DNA of 12,227 nucleotides from an uncultured Spirochaetales bacterium (GTDB taxonomy: Bacteria; Spirochaetota; Spirochaetia; Sphaerochaetales; Sphaerochaetaceae), in assembly GCA_949292445.1 (NCBI GenBank), contig CASEZU010000136.1, positions 1-12,227 of the forward strand, given 5' to 3'. Shown here in pieces: positions 6,774-12,227 of this stretch. Position 1 is the stretch's first letter. Every line of letters begins with the position of its first letter. Position numbers and translations under genes: made by a program. The notes under the pieces were generated by a model. That model did no database searches. It had not been told where the DNA came from and worked only from the letters and a program-made list of their open reading frames with translations.

Positions 6774-8063
6774 TCAGTAAATGAACTCGCCGAATTCCTT
6801 GAGCTCGTCAATCTCAGCCTGGAACTCTGCAGTGTAGGCATCGAGAACTGTCTTGGGATCCTCGCCGTTGATGATGATGCGGCTGATCATGTCATTCACG
6901 CGGTTGAAGACATCCCTGATGTTCTTCGTGATGCTCGGTGCCGGGCGTCCATACTCGAGCTGGTCGAGCATTGTCTGGTAAGAAGGATTCTCGGCAAGGT
7001 ATGTCTTCACATCCTCCCTCTCCATGATGCTCTTCCTTACAGGAAGGTTGCCGGTCTCCATGAAGAACTCCGTCACGACATCCTCAGAGCACATATAGTC
7101 GAGGAACTTGAGGGCTGCAGCTGTGTTGATATCGGATGCGCCGGAGCAGATGGCGAAGTTTCCGCCTCCGATCGTGATCGCATTTCCGCCGATACCTGCA
7201 GGAATGAACTCGAATGACCAGTCATAGTCGAGGAGATCCTCAGCTGTGGGCGCGAAGGATGATGTCTGGAATACTGTTGCCACATTGCCTGCGAGGAATG
7301 CACCGTTGAGCTCCTCGAAACCGCCTACGAGTGCAGGAGGCATCAGCAGGAGGCCGTCATTGTACATATCCTGGAAGTAGGTCATCATCTCCACGATCTC
7401 AGGGCTGTTGAGGTGCACCTCTCCGTCCGGCGTGCTGATATCGCCGCCCCATGTGTATGCGATCGCATCGAAGAGGAACTGGTTGAAGAATGCATAACCG
7501 TAGTAATAGTCGCTGCCGAGCTTCTTGAATGCCTCTGCATCCTCCAGGAACTCATCCCATGTAGCTGCGACTCTGTCGATTCCGGCAGCCTTGAGGGCAT
7601 CGTTATTCACATAGAAGCCCTGCGTGCTCCTGTTGTACGGGATAGCATAGAGCTTTCCGTCATATCTGAGATCAGCGAGCATCGACTCGTAGTAGTCGCT
7701 GATGAGCTCTGCTGGCACGAGGTCGTCAATGCTCTTCAGCAGTCCGAGCTGAGCATAGTATGCGACATCCAGGTAATCGCAGATGATCATGTCGGGCATA
7801 TCATTGGCATTCGCCGCAGCTGCTACCTTCTGGCGGAGGATGGAGTATCCGCCCTGATGGATGACATCAACCTGCACTTCAGACTGTGAGGAATTGAACC
7901 TGGCTACCTGCTCATCGAAAACATTGGCCTTCGTTCCGCTGAGAGAGCTCCAGAGCTCTATTGTCACAGGGCCTGAAGACTCTGCCAGGCTTTCCGTGCT
8001 TCCTCCGGCACTGAGCGCGAAAAGAGCCGAGAACATGAGAAGCACTGCAATGATCTTTTTCAT
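6774..8063 (-). CDS. ABC transporter extracellular solute-binding protein (family 1, sugar type)
   Basis: A 429-residue exported receptor of the MalE/UgpB-like family 1, which captures the substrate for the two permeases transcribed just before it. The signal peptide is MKKIIAVLLMFSALFALSA, with predicted cleavage before GGSTES. There is no lipobox cysteine, so it is probably free in the periplasm, which implies a two-membrane cell. Family features are VTIELWSSLSG (about 33-43), the MPDMIICD segment (89-96), KLYAIPYNRSTQGFYVN, and the hinge-side FAICSGASDINTAAALKFLDY. I chose the ATG at 8063 because it begins the signal peptide and has GGAGG five bases upstream. The same frame stays open upstream to 8207, but that part overlaps the permease gene and is not sorted as signal sequence. 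The ligand is not readable; CUT1 family members bind oligosaccharides, polyols or glycerophosphodiesters. Confidence 0.92.
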   Translation of the reverse strand: MKKIIAVLLMFSALFALSAGGSTESLAESSGPVTIELWSSLSGTKANVFDEQVARFNSSQSEVQVDVIHQGGYSILRQKVAAAANANDMPDMIICDYLDVAYYAQLGLLKSIDDLVPAELISDYYESMLADLRYDGKLYAIPYNRSTQGFYVNNDALKAAGIDRVAATWDEFLEDAEAFKKLGSDYYYGYAFFNQFLFDAIAYTWGGDISTPDGEVHLNSPEIVEMMTYFQDMYNDGLLLMPPALVGGFEELNGAFLAGNVATVFQTSSFAPTAEDLLDYDWSFEFIPAGIGGNAITIGGGNFAICSGASDINTAAALKFLDYMCSEDVVTEFFMETGNLPVRKSIMEREDVKTYLAENPSYQTMLDQLEYGRPAPSITKNIRDVFNRVNDMISRIIINGEDPKTVLDAYTAEFQAEIDELKEFGEFIY

Positions 8064-8077
8064 ATATACCTCCAAAT

Positions 8078-8090
8078 GCGGACACTCCGC
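8078..8090 (-). promoter_or_regulatory. Small GC-rich stem-loop before the binding-protein gene
   Basis: On the transcribed strand GCGGA and TCCGC form a five-pair stem with a three-base loop, in the 29-base gap between the second permease's stop and the binding protein's ribosome binding site. No T-run follows. Stem-loops in such gaps often shield the binding-protein message or mark processing sites, letting the receptor be made in excess over the permeases. That role is inferred only from position. Confidence 0.35.
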
Positions 8091-8092
8091 TT

Positions 8093-8941
8093 TTACCCTT
8101 TGATAGCACCAGACATGTAGTCGTTGGTGAAATACTTCTGCAGACAGAGGAAGAGGATGAGCATCGGAGCAAGCACCACGAGCGTCGCAGCCATCAGCAG
8201 GTGCCACTGCGTGCCTCCGTCGCTGACTTCCTTCATCATTACGATACCGACCGGCATCGTCCTCTTCTCCACGCTGCTCGTCATGACAAGAACCCAGAAA
8301 TAATCATTCCATCTCCACTTGATGGCCATGATGATATATGCGATCAGGGACGGCTTCACAAGAGGCGGCATGATCTGGAATGCAAGGCGGAAATGCCCCA
8401 TGCCTTCGATCTGCCCGGCTTCAGCGAAGTCACGGGGAACAGCCATCATGCTCTGCCTTATCATGAAAATTCCGTAGGCATCGGCTGCAAACGGGATTAT
8501 GAGGCCGGCATAGGTGTCAAGCCAGCCCAGCTTCGTCATGATCGAATAGAGCGGGATGATGGCGACCTGGGATGGCATCATCAGCACTGCCAGCACAAAC
8601 AGGAAGGCAATGCGCTTGAACGGGAAGCGCAGCATCGAGAATGCATAGGCTGCCAGTATGGAGACGACCACCTGCAGGAACGCGGCCGAGAACGAGACGA
8701 TGATGCTGTTCAGGCCGTAGATGCCGAAAGGCTCCACGCTCCAGATCTCGACGAAATTGCGGAATGACGGCGGAATGGGAAGCCTGATCGGCTTCTGCAG
8801 AACCGCAGATGAGGACGGCTGAAGCGAGGTGATCACCATCCACAGGAACGGCAGTATGACGAGAAGCGAGACGATGACGAGGAAGATTACTTTGATGATA
8901 CGCCCGGCCATCTCGCCGGCATGAAGGCTGTGTTCACGCAT
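8093..8941 (-). CDS. Carbohydrate ABC transporter permease, MalG/UgpE type (CUT1)
   Basis: A 282-residue inner-membrane permease with about six membrane segments, the first at about 14-38. The EAA loop, EAGQIEGMGHFRLAFQIMPPL, covers about 174-194 and carries Gly/Glu variants at the usual Ala and Asp positions. The C-terminus YFTNDYMSGAIKG is typical of the MalG side. AAGGAGG lies six bases before the ATG at 8941 but touches the alternative ATG at 8947, so I prefer 8941, which shortens the protein by two residues. The start region overlaps the end of the preceding permease gene by eight bases, indicating translational coupling. It pairs with that MalF/UgpA-type permease, and the binding protein follows. 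The ATPase is not encoded in the window. Confidence 0.92.
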   Translation of the reverse strand: MREHSLHAGEMAGRIIKVIFLVIVSLLVILPFLWMVITSLQPSSSAVLQKPIRLPIPPSFRNFVEIWSVEPFGIYGLNSIIVSFSAAFLQVVVSILAAYAFSMLRFPFKRIAFLFVLAVLMMPSQVAIIPLYSIMTKLGWLDTYAGLIIPFAADAYGIFMIRQSMMAVPRDFAEAGQIEGMGHFRLAFQIMPPLVKPSLIAYIIMAIKWRWNDYFWVLVMTSSVEKRTMPVGIVMMKEVSDGGTQWHLLMAATLVVLAPMLILFLCLQKYFTNDYMSGAIKG

Positions 8942-9839
8942 TTCCATCCTCCTTTCCCCTCGTGATCAGCTGCTGGATTATCGTACACAGAAGGAGTATC
9001 AGGAAGAGTATCACCGAAAGCGCCGCGGCATAGCCCGCCCTGGAACGCCCGAAGGCCATCTGGTAGATATAGAGATTGAGCACATTTGTCGAGTCATAGG
9101 GGCCGCCGCCCGTCATTACGGAGACGATATCGAAGACCTGCATCGCCTGTATAAACATTGTCAGCAGCAGGAAATAGCTTGTCGCCTTGAGCATCGGCAG
9201 CGTGATATAGAAAGTCTGCTGCCACTGGGATGCCCCGTCTATGCGCGCAGCCTCGTATATCTCATCGCTGATTCCCGAGAGGCCGCTTGTGTAGATGAGC
9301 ATGACATAGCCCATGCTCCTCCATACCGCAAGGGAGATTATCACCCACATGGCAAGGCCGGGAGTCAGGAGCCATCTCGGGCTGTCCTTGCCGAAAAAGG
9401 AGAAAAGCTGTCCTGAAAGGCCGAAATCAGGATCGAATATCCACATCCAGAGAATTGCCATGGCGCTTGCAGTGGTGACATTCGGAACGAAGAAGAGCGT
9501 CTTCAGCACCTTCGGCATGCGTCCCCTCATCCGGAAAAGCGATACAGCGAGGAAGAAACCTATGACTATGGAGATGAGCGTGGACCATATCGTATAGAAG
9601 AATGTGTTTCCGAGGATTGTCCAGAATTTCTCGGACGTGAGGATACTCACGAAATTATCCAGCCCCACGAATGTCTTCTGCGGACGGAAGAAATTCCAGT
9701 TGGTGAGGCTTATCCTGAAATTGTCCAGAAGAGGATAATATTTGAAGACAGCGAAGAGGACAGCAGCCGGCAGCAGGAAAAGCACGGCGGTGATGACCTC
9801 CTTTTTCCGGTATTTTCCGACAAAAGCCTTTTGCCTCAT
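8934..9839 (-). CDS. Carbohydrate ABC transporter permease, MalF/UgpA type (CUT1)
   Basis: A 301-residue inner-membrane permease. Its first membrane segment is at about 14-35, followed by the periplasmic YYPLLDNFRISLTNWNFF stretch (34-51) and the FVGLDNF motif (57-63) typical of UgpA/MalF-side subunits without the large MalF insert. The EAA loop EAARIDGASQWQQTFYITLP is at 196-215. VFDIVSVMTGGGPYDST is the standard segment after the fifth helix. The ATG at 9839 directly abuts the stop of the upstream nucleoside-phosphorylase-like gene (TGAATG), and AGGAGG lies about six bases upstream. It is transcribed before its partner permease and the binding protein, the reverse of the common receptor-first order. 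Confidence 0.93.
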   Translation of the reverse strand: MRQKAFVGKYRKKEVITAVLFLLPAAVLFAVFKYYPLLDNFRISLTNWNFFRPQKTFVGLDNFVSILTSEKFWTILGNTFFYTIWSTLISIVIGFFLAVSLFRMRGRMPKVLKTLFFVPNVTTASAMAILWMWIFDPDFGLSGQLFSFFGKDSPRWLLTPGLAMWVIISLAVWRSMGYVMLIYTSGLSGISDEIYEAARIDGASQWQQTFYITLPMLKATSYFLLLTMFIQAMQVFDIVSVMTGGGPYDSTNVLNLYIYQMAFGRSRAGYAAALSVILFLILLLCTIIQQLITRGKEDGNA

Positions 9840-11468
9840 TCACACCCTCCTTCTACGTTTTATATCACCAAGTATCTTATCAAGGACAGCATAAGTGACT
9901 GCGTATGTGGCTTCAACCCCTTCCAGAGCCAGCGCACGGCTGAGTCCCGGCGCATCCGAGAGCGGATTGTCCGATACATAGTGAGCTATTCCGAGGTCTA
10001 TGGAGTCAGACGGGAATGTTATCACATCATCCTCCGGATACCGCTTGGGGAAAACAAGCTCGTAGTAGGCGGAGAGATACGGTCCGAATTCCATCTCTAT
10101 ATCCGTCACTCCCAGCGAGAGGAGATCGTTCAGCAGCTTCCTGTTCTGCAGGAACGTGCCCAGCACCGTCACAGCCTTCTGATTGTCATATACATTATGC
10201 TCGCCGCTCGAGAGATAGGCTGAGATATCAGCGGCAGTGACGGCATTGCGGAAATAGTAGTGGTTGCCATTATGAAGATCAGTCACGGATGACGGTATGA
10301 GCACATCGCCGCGTTCGGCAAACAGCGAGGCAGCCTTGCCTATCACATACACGCCGCGGAGCCTGTCCACATGCTCGGTGATCTTGCTCAGGACGAAATA
10401 CGCAGTCCGCCCCAGAGGATAATCGATATTCAGTATGATCGCATCCTCGGCTATGTCCGAGACCTTGCGGAGATCTATGATCTGCGTCGGGACATCGAGG
10501 TACCTTGAATCGCGTATGCGGATGATTCCCGAGCGCTCCTCATGCTCAAGGCGCCTTGCCCTGATTCCATCGCCGTCGGGAGAGCTCTCATACTTCATCA
10601 GAAGATAGTAGAGCATGCTCCTTCTCACCGGACTGTCAGGGGAAGCTGTCCTGTACGATTCCGCTATGGCACTGAGATTCCGGTCGGAATCAGCAAAGCG
10701 CAGGATCTCATCCTCCTCATTCTCCGCGAAGTGGGATATCGCATTGATGAGGCTGTGCGTATTCGATGAAACGAAATAGACATCCCTCTTCTCGATATCA
10801 GGGCACGTCCGCCGTATCTGCTCCCACCAGAGGGAGGTTTCCCTCATGTACCTGGAATAGCTCGCCTCCAGATTCTGCACGGTGAAGCTGCACTCATTCC
10901 GGTAGATTGCTTCTGCGACCGTCCTGTACGAAAGGCCGAAAACGCGCTGCACCTTTTCCTTCTCTACCGATGCAGCCTCAGAGAGGAGGCAAAGAAGCGC
11001 CTCATCACCCTGGGGAAGCGCATCGGGGGAAAGGCTGTGAAGTCTCACGTGGAGCTTGTTCCACTCCATCTGCAGGCATATGAGAGTCGGGATGACATCA
11101 TCAATATCTGATTTGCTCGAAATGAAGGCGGCTATTGTCTCCTTGCCATCATAGAGGTAGCGCCTCCTCCTGGCCTTCGCGTAGACTTCCTCCCACTGAG
11201 AGACGGATACACCCTTTTCCTCAAGATAAATAACGCTCTGGCCAAGAATTATATGCTTTGACTGAAAAATGCAGGCTGGCAGGCGCATGGAAGCATAGAT
11301 GAACGCCTCATAGTCGAAAACATCATCATCGGCGTGTTTGTGGATGCACGGCTGCATCGCTTTGTACGCCTCCTCAAGCCTCGACAGCGACACCTTTGCG
11401 GTGCTGCGCAGCACCATGTAGGCCAGCTTCACGAACTTGTCGATCCTTCCATTGCTCAGCGCCTTCAT
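9840..11468 (-). CDS. Uncharacterised 542-residue protein with nucleoside-phosphorylase-like C-terminal half
   Basis: The N-terminal 320 residues are helical and match nothing I can name with confidence. They include KARRRRYLYDGKETIAAFI (98-116) and PTLICLQMEWNKLH (127-140). From about 325 the sequence follows the purine/uridine phosphorylase and MTA/SAH-nucleosidase pattern: GVYVIGKAASLFAERGDVLIP (372-392), GTFLQN (437-442), TDIEMEFGPYLSAYYE (455-470, with Glu458/Glu460 where the family binds ribose), and HYVSDNPLSD (496-505, with Asp500 in the place of the catalytic base-protonating Asp). From memory it resembles an uncharacterised bacterial family, possibly DUF6909; I could not check this. 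There is no signal peptide or membrane segment. The ATG at 11468 has AGGAGG five bases upstream, 15 bases after the NADAR gene. It probably acts on an N-ribosyl bond, but binding without catalysis is possible. Confidence 0.75.
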   Translation of the reverse strand: MKALSNGRIDKFVKLAYMVLRSTAKVSLSRLEEAYKAMQPCIHKHADDDVFDYEAFIYASMRLPACIFQSKHIILGQSVIYLEEKGVSVSQWEEVYAKARRRRYLYDGKETIAAFISSKSDIDDVIPTLICLQMEWNKLHVRLHSLSPDALPQGDEALLCLLSEAASVEKEKVQRVFGLSYRTVAEAIYRNECSFTVQNLEASYSRYMRETSLWWEQIRRTCPDIEKRDVYFVSSNTHSLINAISHFAENEEDEILRFADSDRNLSAIAESYRTASPDSPVRRSMLYYLLMKYESSPDGDGIRARRLEHEERSGIIRIRDSRYLDVPTQIIDLRKVSDIAEDAIILNIDYPLGRTAYFVLSKITEHVDRLRGVYVIGKAASLFAERGDVLIPSSVTDLHNGNHYYFRNAVTAADISAYLSSGEHNVYDNQKAVTVLGTFLQNRKLLNDLLSLGVTDIEMEFGPYLSAYYELVFPKRYPEDDVITFPSDSIDLGIAHYVSDNPLSDAPGLSRALALEGVEATYAVTYAVLDKILGDIKRRRRV

Positions 11469-11483
11469 CCCATCCTCCTGAAA

Positions 11484-11921
11484 TCAGCCGGCCAGTTCAG
11501 AGCGGAGCTCCATGAGGAGCTTTCCAAGCATGCTTCTGCCGCTGCCATCCTCACCGCAGCCCCAGTAATAATCCCGGGGAGAATCCTCGATCAGAACCGC
11601 ATCACCGCTCTCCAGAAGGAGCCTTTTCAGATCTTCATGCTGGGTGAACTTTGCCTTGATGGCAATTCTCATCGCAGTGTCCTTGTATGTATCCCAGTCA
11701 GGCCGGTAAACGCACTCGGGGCTGTTTCCCAGCGTCTTGGCATCATCCGGAGTCGCCGCGAGCCTTATTCTCTCCCTGAACTCGGGATCAAGCGATTTGC
11801 AGGACTGATAGTAATGCTCGGATGATGGCCAATTCTTTCCTTCGACGGAAATCTCAGCAACCCAGTAATTGGAGAAATATCCGTACTCATCAAATTCATG
11901 GTAGAACCGTATTTCCCTCAT
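11484..11921 (-). CDS. NADAR/YbiA-family N-glycosidase
   Basis: A 145-residue protein of the NADAR (YbiA/RibX-like) family. Characterised members hydrolyse N-glycosidic bonds, either in early riboflavin-pathway intermediates or in ADP-ribosylated guanine. Conserved elements are IRFYHEFDEYGYFSNYW (4-20), WPSSEHYYQSCK (31-42, with probable catalytic Glu35), RPDWD (73-77), KFTQHEDLKRLLL (91-103), DYYWGCG (117-123) and MLGKLLMELR (131-140). It covers essentially the whole of E. coli YbiA except a short N-terminal extension. I set the start at the ATG at 11921 because GGAGG lies five bases upstream. A GTG at 11933 would add four residues but has no ribosome binding site and would swallow this one. 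It is the first gene of the seven-gene operon and is preceded by a strong promoter with a palindromic operator. Confidence 0.9.
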   Translation of the reverse strand: MREIRFYHEFDEYGYFSNYWVAEISVEGKNWPSSEHYYQSCKSLDPEFRERIRLAATPDDAKTLGNSPECVYRPDWDTYKDTAMRIAIKAKFTQHEDLKRLLLESGDAVLIEDSPRDYYWGCGEDGSGRSMLGKLLMELRSELAG

Positions 11922-11945
11922 CGGGACCTCCACATGACCAAAGGA

Positions 11946-11963
11946 TATAACAAATATGTTATG
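11946..11963. promoter_or_regulatory. Palindromic operator, copy 1 (NADAR operon side)
   Basis: TATAACAAATATGTTATG is an imperfect palindrome with perfect ATAACA/TGTTAT arms. It matches the second copy at 12083-12100 in 15 of 18 positions. It starts three bases after the -10 box of the minus-strand promoter and covers the expected transcription start, the classic position for a repressor. I do not recognise the regulator. Confidence 0.65.
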
Positions 11964-11966
11964 TTC

Positions 11967-11995
11967 ATATTATGGGTGGTCACCATATCTGTCAA
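11967..11995 (-). promoter_or_regulatory. Sigma70-type promoter of the seven-gene operon
   Basis: On the minus strand a consensus -35 box TTGACA (11995-11990) is followed after exactly 17 bases by TAATAT (11972-11967), one base from the -10 consensus. Transcription should begin near 11,960, about 40 bases before the NADAR start. The spacer contains a bulged dyad (GGTG at 11975-11978 with CACC at 11981-11984, flanked by TAT/ATA), which may be a second protein site. The palindrome at 11946-11963 lies just downstream of the -10 box. Confidence 0.75.
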
Positions 11996-12051
11996 ATGGA
12001 ATTTTCATTGCAGAATCGGGAAAACGGTGAATCCGGATCCTCATTTTTCAT

Positions 12052-12080
12052 TTGACAGCGGAAAAATCCGGCTTTAGCAT
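12052..12080 (+). promoter_or_regulatory. Sigma70-type promoter of the MgtC/SapB-like gene
   Basis: A consensus TTGACA (12052-12057) is followed after exactly 17 bases by TAGCAT (12075-12080), which keeps the important TA....T positions. Transcription should start near 12,087, inside the downstream palindrome, leaving a leader of about 28 bases. The spacer holds a small CGGA-AAAA-TCCG dyad. Its layout is the mirror image of the divergent promoter at 11967-11995. Confidence 0.65.
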
Positions 12081-12082
12081 GA

Positions 12083-12100
12083 TATGACAAATTTGTTATA
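12083..12100. promoter_or_regulatory. Palindromic operator, copy 2 (MgtC-like gene side)
   Basis: TATGACAAATTTGTTATA has a perfect 10-base core ACAAATTTGT, and its ends are symmetric except for one base pair. It begins two bases after the -10 box and ends four bases before the ribosome binding site AGGAGG, so a bound protein would block initiation. It is the sister of the copy at 11946-11963. Confidence 0.65.
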
Positions 12101-12114
12101 TAAAGGAGGAGAAA

Positions 12115-12227
12115 ATGTTTTCTGCCCTGCTTCAGCCGTTTGAACCTGAATGCATCATCCGCATACTGATCTCCGCAGCCTGCGGCTTTCTCATAGGAAT
12201 CGAGAGGGAGAAAAGAGCCAAGAGTGC
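12115..12227 (+). CDS. MgtC/SapB-family membrane protein, N-terminus only
   Basis: Only 37 complete codons fall inside the window. The ATG at 12115 has AAAGGAGG five bases upstream. The peptide carries IIRILISAACGFLIGIEREKR at about 14-34, which is the first membrane helix and hallmark G..IG.ERE motif of MgtC/SapB-family inner-membrane proteins. MgtC itself is linked to growth at low magnesium, acid and ATP homeostasis and to survival in macrophages. Many other family members are uncharacterised, so no specific role should be assumed. It is divergent from the seven-gene operon and shares its putative operator. Confidence 0.72.
   Translation, partial: MFSALLQPFEPECIIRILISAACGFLIGIEREKRAKS

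Noticed and set aside
6579..7217. A 212-codon plus-strand frame
   Set aside because: Antisense to the PHP and binding-protein genes, with no recognisable domain and no ribosome binding site fitting its start.
8064..8207. A 48-residue upstream extension of the binding-protein frame
   Set aside because: It overlaps the permease coding sequence, and it would bury the clear signal peptide whose ATG at 8063 has GGAGG five bases upstream.
12031..12040. Overlapping palindromes ATCCGGAT and GGATCC
   Set aside because: They lie upstream of the MgtC-side promoter but are short, have no partner near the divergent promoter, and may be chance.

Overview
The window is an ordinary, gene-dense bacterial stretch carrying two ABC-transporter operons on the minus strand. 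A GntR-type regulator lies between them on the plus strand, and a second plus-strand gene starts at the right edge. GC content is moderate (a little above 50% by eye) with frequent AGG arginine codons and strong AGGAGG-type ribosome binding sites. The sugar-binding protein has a signal peptide ending in Ala-Gly-Gly-Ser with no lipobox cysteine. I associate that pattern with spirochaetes of the Sphaerochaeta/Treponema type, so an uncultured or gut Spirochaetota is my best guess, held with low to moderate confidence. I saw no tRNA, rRNA, insertion sequence, prophage or CRISPR array.

Left operon (minus strand, about 3550 down to the left edge): an LplB-like permease, an LplC-like permease, a 332-residue 2,3-diketo-L-gulonate reductase (DlgD/YiaK family), and a sugar-phosphate isomerase/epimerase TIM barrel cut by the window edge. 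The genes are spaced 11, 3 and -1 bases apart. No substrate-binding protein for this transporter is in the window. The divergent HutC-type GntR repressor (3985-4713, plus) is its natural regulator, and the gene-free stretch between them holds a 9-bp-arm inverted repeat and other dyads. The likely role is import and catabolism of a keto-sugar acid or a uronate-type saccharide.

Right operon (minus strand, about 11,960 down to 4722): seven closely packed genes. In transcription order they are a NADAR/YbiA-family N-glycosidase, a 542-residue protein whose C-terminal half resembles nucleoside phosphorylases, two CUT1-type permeases, their periplasmic binding protein, a CehA/McbA-type PHP metallohydrolase, and a LOG-family nucleotide phosphoribohydrolase. 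Three of the four enzymes belong to, or resemble, families that cut N-ribosyl bonds. This suggests uptake and dismantling of a ribosylated or nucleoside-like compound, although the transporter subunits look like sugar importers. This combination is the most interesting part of the window.

Right edge: a short divergent region (11,922-12,114) carries two good sigma70-type promoters, one for the seven-gene operon and one for an MgtC/SapB-like gene running off the window. Each has a near-identical 18-bp palindrome 2-3 bases after its -10 box. The two units are therefore probably controlled together by one repressor that is not encoded in this window.
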